Shown: in pieces, positions 1-7,367 of the stretch
Layout of the letters: the number at the start of each line of letters is the position of its first letter
Numbering within the stretch: position 1 is the stretch's first letter
NCBI GenBank assembly: GCA_965200445.1
Contig: CBDATY010000001.1
Span: forward strand, 1-7,669
From: CBDATY01 sp965200445
GTDB taxonomy: Bacteria > Bacillota_I > Bacilli_A > Mycoplasmatales > Mycoplasmataceae
Length of the DNA: 7,669 nucleotides
Reading direction: 5' to 3'
Notes under the pieces: generated by a model
Told to the model about the DNA's origin: nothing
The model's input: only the letters and a program-made list of their open reading frames with translations
Database searches by the model: none
Translations under genes and position numbers: made by a program

Positions 1-126
1 ACCAGGTATACATGACCGGGTATATAAGACCGGGTATATAAGACCGGGTATATAAGACCGGGTATGTAAGACCGGGGTATGTAAGACCGGGTATACAAGA
101 CCGGGTATATAAGACCGGGTATATAA
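1..126 (+). repeat. C-rich unit cluster of block 0
   Basis: Nine units have C at position 4 or the related GACCAGG form, including one with TATACAT (start of window), one TATGTAA, one 15-bp unit (70-84, an extra G) and one TATACAA. At 127 the array switches to A units. Equivalent clusters lie at 1723-1849, 3082-3208, 5322-5448 and, in shortened form from the 673-bp duplication, 6051-6121. These clusters hold all five 15-bp units of the window. Confidence 0.88.
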
Positions 127-1736
127 GACAGGGTATATAAGACAGGGTATATAAAACAGGGTATGTAAGACAGGGTATATAAGACAGGGTATATAAGACA
201 GGGTATATAAGACAGGGTATATAAGACAGGGTATATAAGACAGGGTATATAAGACAGGGTATATAAGACAGGGTATATAAGACACGGTATATAAGACAGG
301 GTATATAAGACAGGGTATGTAAGACAGGGTATGTAAGACAGGGTATATAAGACAGGGTATATAAGACAGGGTATATAAGACAGGGTATATAAGACAGGGT
401 ATATAAGACAGGGTATATAAGACAGGGTATGTAAGACAGGGTATGTAAGACAGGGTATATAAGACAGGGTATATAAGACAGGGTATATAAGACTGGGTAT
501 ATAAGACTGGGTATATAAGACGGGGTATATAAGACTGGGTATATAAGACGGGGTATATAAGATGGGGTATATAAGACGGGGTATATAAGACAGGGTATAT
601 AAGGCAGGGTATATAAGACAGGGTATATAAGACAGGGTATATGAGACAGGGTATATAAGACAGGGTATATAAGACAGGGTATATAAGACAGCGTATATAA
701 GACGGGGTATATAAGACGGGGTATATAAGACAGCGTATATAAGACAGCGTATTTAAGACGGGGTATATAAGACAGGGTATATAAGACAGGGTATATAAGA
801 CAGGGTATATAAGACAGGGTATATGAGACAGGGTATATAAGACAGGGTATATAAGACGGGGTATATAAGACAGGGTATATAAGACAGGGTATATAAGACT
901 GGGCATATAAGACTCGGTATATAAGACAGGGTATATAAGACAGGGTATATAAGACAGGGTATATAAGACAGCGTATATAAGACGGGGTATATAAGACAGC
1001 GTATATAAGACAGCGTATTTAAGACGGGGTATATAAGACGGGGTATATAAGACGGGGTATATAAGACGGGGTATATAAGACGGGGTATATAAGACGGGGT
1101 ATATAAGACGGGGTATATAAGACAAGGTATATAAGACAGGGTATATAAGACGGGGTATATAAGACAGGGTATATAAGACAGGGTATATAAGACAGGGTAT
1201 ATAAGACAGGGTATATAAGACAGGGTATATAAGACAGCGTATATAAGACAGCGTATATAAGACGGGGTATATAAGACAGGGTATATAAGACAGGGTATAT
1301 GATACAGGGTATATAAGACAGGGTATATAAGACAGGGTATATAAGACAGGGTATATAAGACAGGGTATATAAGACAGCGTATATGAGACGGGGTATATAA
1401 GACAGCGTATATAAGACAGCGTATTTAAGACGGGGTATATAAGACGGGGTATATAAGACGGGGTATATAAGACGGGGTATATAAGACGGGGTATATAAGA
1501 CGGGGTATATAAGACGGGGTATATAAGACAAGGTATATAAGACAGGGTATATAAGACGGGGTATATAAGACGGGGTATATAAGAAGGGGTATATAAGACG
1601 GGGTATATAAGACGGGGTATATAAGAAAGGGTATATAAGACAGGGTATATAAGACTGGGCATATAAGACTCGGTATATAAGACTCGGTGTATAAGACTCG
1701 GTATATAAGACGCAGTATATAAGACCGGGTATACAA
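1..1736 (+). repeat. Higher-order block 0 (left-truncated by one base)
   Basis: This block begins inside a GACCAGG unit, the landmark that recurs at 1737, 3096 and 5336. Order: C-rich cluster (1-126), a long run of mostly A units with scattered TATGTAA forms (127 to about 490), a mixed D/B/A stretch with one GATGGGG unit (about 490-600), A units, the first E/F/B cassette (F at 743-756), then a second and third E/F/B cassette (F at 1009 and 1415), and the terminal landmark at 1625-1722. Landmark-to-landmark length is 1737 bp, which equals 124 units plus one extra base contributed by the 15-bp unit at 70-84. Confidence 0.85.
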
Positions 1737-2087
1737 GACCAGGTATACAAGACCGGGTATATAAGACCGGGTATATAAGACCGGGTATGTAAGACCGGGG
1801 TATGTAAGACCGGGTATATAAGACCGGGTATATAAGACTGGGTATGTAAGACAGGGTATATAAAACAGGGTATGTAAGACAGGGTATATTAGACAGGGTA
1901 TATAAGACAGGGTATATAAGACAGGGTATATAAGACAGGGTATATAAGACAGGGTATATAAGACAGGGTATATAAGACAGGGTATATAAGACAGGGTATA
2001 TAAGACAGGGTATATAAGACAGGGTATGTAAGACATGGTATGTAAGACAGGGTATATAAGACAGGGTATATAAGACAGGGTATATAA
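771..2087 (+). repeat. ~1.32-kb segmental tandem duplication, copy 1
   Basis: This segment recurs immediately downstream. Variant landmarks keep a constant offset of 1317 bp on the left: TATATGAG at 821 and 2138, GACTGGGCAT at 897 and 2214, F at 1009 and 2326. The offset becomes 1359 bp on the right: F at 1415 and 2774, GACCAGG at 1737 and 3096, GACATGG near 2032 and 3391. Homology stops to the left of about 771, because the E/F/B cassette with F at 743 has no partner near 2060. The exact edges are uncertain by about 50 bp because they fall in runs of identical A units. Confidence 0.85.
1373..1849 (+). repeat. Terminal module, copy 1
   Basis: Unit order: E with TATATGA ending (1373), B, E, F (1415), seven B, GACAAGG (1527), A, B, B, GAAGGGG, B, B, GAAAGGG (1625), A, GACTGGGCATATAA (1653), GACTCGG (1667), GACTCGGTGTATAA (1681), GACTCGG (1695), GACGCAG (1709), then the C cluster from 1723 to 1849 including GACCAGG (1737) and a 15-bp unit (1793). 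This is the most information-rich part of the higher-order repeat and the best landmark for aligning blocks. Confidence 0.9.
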
Positions 2088-3095
2088 GACAGGGTATATA
2101 AGACAGGGTATATAAGACAGGGTATATAAGACAGGGTATATGAGACAGGGTATATAAGACAGGGTATATAAGACGGGGTATATAAGACAGGGTATATAAG
2201 ACAGGGTATATAAGACTGGGCATATAAGACTCGGTATATAAGACAGGGTATATAAGACAGGGTATATAAGACAGGGTATATAAGACAGCGTATATAAGAC
2301 GGGGTATATAAGACAGCGTATATAAGACAGCGTATTTAAGACGGGGTATATAAGACGGGGTATATAAGACGGGGTATATAAGACGGGGTATATAAGACGG
2401 GGTATATAAGACGGGGTATATAAGACGGGGTATATAAGACAAGGTATATAAGACAGGGTATATAAGACGGGGTATATAAGACAGGGTATATAAGACAGGG
2501 TATATAAGACAGGGTATATAAGACAGGGTATATAAGACAGGGTATATAAGACAGCGTATATAAGACAGCGTATATAAGACGGGGTATATAAGACAGCGTA
2601 TATAAGACAGCGTATATAAGACGGGGTATATAAGACAGGGTATATAAGACAGGGTATATGATACAGGGTATATAAGACAGGGTATATAAGACAGGGTATA
2701 TAAGACAGGGTATATAAGACAGGGTATATAAGACAGCGTATATGAGACGGGGTATATAAGACAGCGTATATAAGACAGCGTATTTAAGACGGGGTATATA
2801 AGACGGGGTATATAAGACGGGGTATATAAGACGGGGTATATAAGACGGGGTATATAAGACGGGGTATATAAGACGGGGTATATAAGACAAGGTATATAAG
2901 ACAGGGTATATAAGACGGGGTATATAAGACGGGGTATATAAGAAGGGGTATATAAGACGGGGTATATAAGACGGGGTATATAAGAAAGGGTATATAAGAC
3001 AGGGTATATAAGACTGGGCATATAAGACTCGGTATATAAGACTCGGTGTATAAGACTCGGTATATAAGACGCAGTATATAAGACCGGGTATACAA
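1737..3095 (+). repeat. Higher-order block 1 (1359 bp)
   Basis: This block runs from the GACCAGG unit at 1737 to just before the next at 3096. The length is 97 units plus one base from the 15-bp unit at 1793-1807. It is the shortest complete block. From about 2088 onward it is a near-exact copy of the sequence from about 771 in block 0, and it holds F units at 2326 and 2774. It contains an extra 42-bp trio (E-E-B) not present in block 0. Confidence 0.85.
2550..2633 (+). repeat. Two copies of a 42-bp E-E-B trio
   Basis: The unit order is E (2550), E (2564), B (2578), E (2592), E (2606), B (2620), followed by A at 2634. The corresponding place in copy 1 of the large duplication has a single trio (1233-1274) followed by A. 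This one event accounts for the change of offset from 1317 to 1359 bp. The direction (gain in copy 2 or loss in copy 1) cannot be decided from this window. Confidence 0.9.
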
Positions 3096-3208
3096 GACCA
3101 GGTATACAAGACCGGGTATATAAGACCGGGTATATAAGACCGGGTATGTAAGACCGGGGTATGTAAGACCGGGTATATAAGACCGGGTATATAAGACTGG
3201 GTATGTAA
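2732..3208 (+). repeat. Terminal module, copy 2
   Basis: This module is collinear with the one at 1373-1849 at a constant 1359-bp offset, with no substitution found by eye. It lies in the second copy of the ~1.32-kb duplication, which explains the identity. Confidence 0.9.
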
Positions 3209-3404
3209 GACAGGGTATATAAAACAGGGTATGTAAGACAGGGTATATTAGACAGGGTATATAAGACAGGGTATATAAGACAGGGTATATAAGACAGGGT
3301 ATATAAGACAGGGTATATAAGACAGGGTATATAAGACAGGGTATATAAGACAGGGTATATAAGACAGGGTATATAAGACAGGGTATGTAAGACATGGTAT
3401 GTAA

Positions 3405-3950
3405 GACAGGGTATATAAGACAGGGTATATAAGACAGGGTATATAAGACAGGGTATATAAGACAGGGTATATAAGACAGGGTATATAAGACAGGGTATAT
3501 AAGACAGGGTATATAAGACAGGGTATATAAGACAGGGTATATAAGACAGGGTATATAAGACAGCGTATTTAAGACGGGGTATATAAGACGGGGTATATAA
3601 GACGGGGTATATAAGACGGGATATATAAGACAAAGTATATAAGACGGGGTATATAAGACGGGGTATATAAGACGGGGTATATAAGTTGGGGTATATAAGA
3701 CAGGGTATATAAGACAGGGTATATAAGACAGGGTATATAAGACAGGGTATATAAGACAGGGTATATAAGACAGGGTATATAAGACAGGGTATATAAAACA
3801 GGGTATATGAGACAGGGTATATGAGACAGGGTATTTAAGACAGGGTATATAAGACAGGGTATATAAGACAGGGTATATAAGACAGCGTATATAAGACGGG
3901 GTATATAAGACAGCGTATATAAGACGGGGTATATAAGACAGCGTATATAA
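3405..3950 (+). repeat. Type II cassette segment, copy 1 (924-bp offset pair)
   Basis: An 11-unit perfect A run leads into F (3559) preceded by A, then B-B-B, GACGGGATATATAA (3615), GACAAAG (3629), B-B-B, and the distinctive unit GTTGGGG (3685). A run of A units follows, then two TATATGAG units and a GACAGGGTATTTAA unit (3825). The same order recurs from 4483 with an offset of 924 bp, exactly 66 units. Edges are approximate because of the flanking A runs. Confidence 0.8.
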
Positions 3951-4329
3951 GACGGGGTATATAAGACAGCGTATATAAGACAGCGTATTTAAGACGGGGT
4001 ATATAAGACGGGGTATATAAGACGGGGGATATAAGACGGGGTATATAAGACGGGGTATATAAGACAGGGTATATAAAACAGGGTATGTAAGACAGGGTAT
4101 ATAAGACAGGGTATATAAGACAGGGTATATAAGACAGGGTATATGAGACAGGGTATATAAGACAGGGTATATAAGACAGGGTATATAAGACAGGGTATAT
4201 AAGACACGGTATATAAGACAGGGTATGTAAGACAGGGTATGTAAGACAGGGTATATAAGACAGGGTATATAAGACAGGGTATATAAGACAGGGTATATAA
4301 GACAGGGTATATAAGACAGGGTAAATAAG

Positions 4330-4890
4330 ACAGGGTATGTAAGACAGGGTATGTAAGACAGGGTATATAAGACAGGGTATATAAGACAGGGTATATAAGA
4401 CAGGGTATATAAGACAGGGTATATAAGACAGGGTATATAAGACAGGGTATATAAGACAGGGTATATAAGACAGGGTATATAAGACAGCGTATTTAAGACG
4501 GGGTATATAAGACGGGGTATATAAGACGGGGTATATAAGACGGGATATATAAGACAAAGTATATAAGACGGGGTATATAAGACGGGGTATATAAGACGGG
4601 GTATATAAGTTGGGGTATATAAGACAGGGTATATAAGACAGGGTATATAAGACAGGGTATATAAGACAGGGTATATAAGACAGGGTATATAAGACAGGGT
4701 ATATAAGACAGGGTATATAAGACAGGGTATATAAGACAGGGTATATGAGACAGGGTATATGAGACAGGGTATTTAAGACAGGGTATATAAGACAGGGTAT
4801 ATAAGACAGGGTATATAAGACAGCGTATATAAGACGGGGTATATAAGACATCGTATATAAGACGGGGTATATAAGACAGGGTATATAAGA
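4330..4890 (+). repeat. Type II cassette segment, copy 2 (924-bp offset pair)
   Basis: F at 4483, GACGGGATATATAA at 4539, GACAAAG at 4553 and GTTGGGG at 4609 all lie 924 bp from their partners. By the GACAGGGTATTTAA unit (4763) the offset has grown to 938 bp, showing one extra A unit in this copy. Downstream, one E unit is replaced by GACATCG (near 4847). The divergence is clearly greater than in the 673-bp pair, so this duplication is probably older. Confidence 0.78.
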
Positions 4891-4972
4891 CAGGGTATAT
4901 GAGACAGGGTATATAGGACAGGGTATATAAGACAGGGTATATAAGACAGGGTATATAAGACAGGGTATATAA

Positions 4973-5448
4973 GACAGCGTATATGAGACGGGGTATATAA
5001 GACAGCGTATATAAGACAGCGTATTTAAGACGGGTATATAAGACGGGGTATATAAGACGGGTCATATAAGACGGGGTATATAAGACGGGGTATATAAGTC
5101 GGGGTATATAAGACGGGGTATATAAGACAAGGTATATAAGACAGGGTATATAAGACGGGGTATATAAGACGGGGTATATAAGAAGGGGTATATAAGACGG
5201 GGTATATAAGACGGGGTATATAAGAAAGGGTATATAAGACAGGGTATATAAGACTGGGCATATAAGACTCGGTATATAAGACTCGGTGTATAAGACTCGG
5301 TATATAAGACGCAGTATATAAGACCGGGTATACAAGACCAGGTATACAAGACTGGGTATATAAGACCGGGTATATAAGACCGGGTATGTAAGACCGGGGT
5401 ATGTAAGACCGGGTATATAAGACCGGGTATATAAGACTTGGTATATAA
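4973..5448 (+). repeat. Terminal module, copy 3, with private variants and a 13-bp unit
   Basis: The unit order is the same as in copies 1 and 2, with changes inside the seven-B run. The first B has lost a G (13 bp, 5029-5041), the third is GACGGGTCATATAA (5056) and the sixth is GTCGGGG (5098). The C cluster starts at 5322, has GACTGGG in place of one C unit after GACCAGG, and ends with GACTTGG (5435) where copies 1 and 2 have GACTGGG with TATGTAA. Confidence 0.9.
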
Positions 5449-6050
5449 AACAGGGTATATAAAACAGGGTATGTAAGACAGGGTATATAAGACAGGGTAT
5501 ATAAGACAGGGTATATAAGACAGGGTATATAAGACCGGGTATATAAGACAGGGTATATAAGACAGGGTATATAAGACAGGGTATATAAGACAGGGTATAT
5601 AAGACAGGGTATATAAGACAGGGTATATAAGACAGGGTATATAAGACATGGTATGTAAGACATGGTATGTAAGACAGGGTATATAAGACAGGGTATATAA
5701 GACAGGGTATATAAGACAGGGTATATAAGACAGGGTATATAAGACAGGGTATATAAGACAGGGTATATAAGACAGGGTATATAAGACAGGGTATATAAGA
5801 CAGGGTATATAAGACAGGGTATATAAGACAGCGTATTTAAGACGGGGTATATAAGACGGGGTATATAAGACGGGGTATATAAGACGGGATATATAAGACA
5901 AAGTATATAAGACAGGGTATATAAGACGGGGTATATAAGACGGGGTATATAAGACGGGGTATATAAGACAGGGTATATAAGACAGGGTATATAAGACAGG
6001 GTATATAAGACAGGGTATATAAGACAGGGTATATAAGACAGGGTATATAA
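5378..6050 (+). repeat. 673-bp tandem duplication, copy 1
   Basis: The segment starts with GACCGGGTATGTAA and the 15-bp unit. It runs through GACTTGG (5435), two AACAGGG units, 15 units to GACATGG (5645), an 11-unit perfect A run (5673-5826), F (5827), three B, GACGGGATATATAA (5883), GACAAAG (5897), A-B-B-B, and six A units. Its length is 48 units plus the extra base of the 15-bp unit. It differs from copy 2 at one position I can see: C at 5536 against A at 6209. Confidence 0.92.
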
Positions 6051-6723
6051 GACCGGGTATGTAAGACCGGGGTATGTAAGACCGGGTATATAAGACCGGG
6101 TATATAAGACTTGGTATATAAAACAGGGTATATAAAACAGGGTATGTAAGACAGGGTATATAAGACAGGGTATATAAGACAGGGTATATAAGACAGGGTA
6201 TATAAGACAGGGTATATAAGACAGGGTATATAAGACAGGGTATATAAGACAGGGTATATAAGACAGGGTATATAAGACAGGGTATATAAGACAGGGTATA
6301 TAAGACAGGGTATATAAGACATGGTATGTAAGACATGGTATGTAAGACAGGGTATATAAGACAGGGTATATAAGACAGGGTATATAAGACAGGGTATATA
6401 AGACAGGGTATATAAGACAGGGTATATAAGACAGGGTATATAAGACAGGGTATATAAGACAGGGTATATAAGACAGGGTATATAAGACAGGGTATATAAG
6501 ACAGCGTATTTAAGACGGGGTATATAAGACGGGGTATATAAGACGGGGTATATAAGACGGGATATATAAGACAAAGTATATAAGACAGGGTATATAAGAC
6601 GGGGTATATAAGACGGGGTATATAAGACGGGGTATATAAGACAGGGTATATAAGACAGGGTATATAAGACAGGGTATATAAGACAGGGTATATAAGACAG
6701 GGTATATAAGACAGGGTATATAA
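6051..6723 (+). repeat. 673-bp tandem duplication, copy 2
   Basis: This copy begins exactly where copy 1 ends, with an abrupt A to C-type transition at 6051. All landmarks keep an offset of 673 bp: GACTTGG 5435/6108, GACATGG 5645/6318, F 5827/6500, GACGGGATATATAA 5883/6556. The right edge is blurred by further A units. The isolated C cluster in the middle of a block (6051-6121), away from the usual terminal landmark, is explained by this duplication. Confidence 0.92.
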
Positions 6724-7367
6724 GACAGGGTATATAAGACAGGGTATATAAGACAGGGTATATAAGACAGGGTATATGAGACAGGGTATATGAGACAGGG
6801 TATATAAGACAGGGTATATAAGACAGGGTATATAAGACAGGGTATATAAGACAGGGTATATAAGACAGCGTATATAAGACGGGGTATATAAGACAGCGTA
6901 TATAAGACGGGGTATATAAGACAGCGTATATAAGACAGCGTATTTAAGACGGGGTATATAAGACGGGGTATATAAGACGGGGTATATAAGACGGGGGATG
7001 TAAGACGGGGTATATAAGACGGGGTATATAAGACGGGGTATATAAGACGGGGTATATAAGACGGGGTATATAAGACAGGGTATATAAGACGGGGTATATA
7101 AGACAGGGTATATAAGGCAGGGTATATAAGACAGGGTATATAAGACAGGGTATATAAGACAGGGTATATAAGACAGGGTATATAAGACAGGGTATATAAG
7201 ACAGCGTATGTAAGACGGGGTATATAAGACAGCGTATATAAGACAGCGTATTTAAGACGGGGTATATAAGACGGGGTATATAAGACGGGGTATATAAGAC
7301 AGCGTATATAAGACAGCGTATTTAAGACGGGGTATATAAGACAGGGTATATAAGACAGGGTATATAA

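Larger units (their letters stand above)
2088..3446 (+). repeat. ~1.32-kb segmental tandem duplication, copy 2
   Basis: This is the second copy of the segment at 771-2087, directly adjacent to it as expected for a simple tandem duplication by unequal exchange. It is 42 bp longer because of one extra three-unit trio at 2550-2633. Apart from that I found no substitution by eye over the variant-rich parts, and the minus-strand translations agree except for a 14-residue insertion. The right edge lies in a perfect run of 11 A units (3405-3558), so its position is inferred from the offset. Confidence 0.83.
3096..5335 (+). repeat. Higher-order block 2 (2240 bp)
   Basis: The block lies between the GACCAGG units at 3096 and 5336 and is exactly 160 x 14 bp long. 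That length arises because a +1 unit (15 bp, 3152-3166) and a -1 unit (13 bp, 5029-5041) cancel. It begins like block 1 up to about 3404. It then carries two copies of a different cassette (F preceded by A and followed by GACGGGATATATAA and GACAAAG units) at 3559 and 4483, plus an F at 3979, before the shared terminal module with F at 5015. Confidence 0.85.

Noticed and set aside
1019..3109. Paired minus-strand open frames of 243 and 257 codons that look like a duplicated gene
   Set aside because: Both begin with TTG, not ATG, and end at F units. Their similarity reflects the ~1.32-kb repeat duplication, and the 14-residue difference is the 42-bp trio.
3835..4851. Minus-strand open frame of 338 codons starting at a GACATCG unit
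   Set aside because: Same reasoning: its start and stop are chance unit variants and its translation is the 14-residue repeat. An overlapping frame on the same strand is equally open.
5062..6336. Minus-strand open frame of 424 codons with an ATG (from a GACATGG unit)
   Set aside because: It is a by-product of a stop-free 14-bp repeat; the ATG is a single-unit variant, the stop is a GGTCAT variant, and overlapping frames encode the same peptide repeat. It shows no domain, signal or unique sequence.
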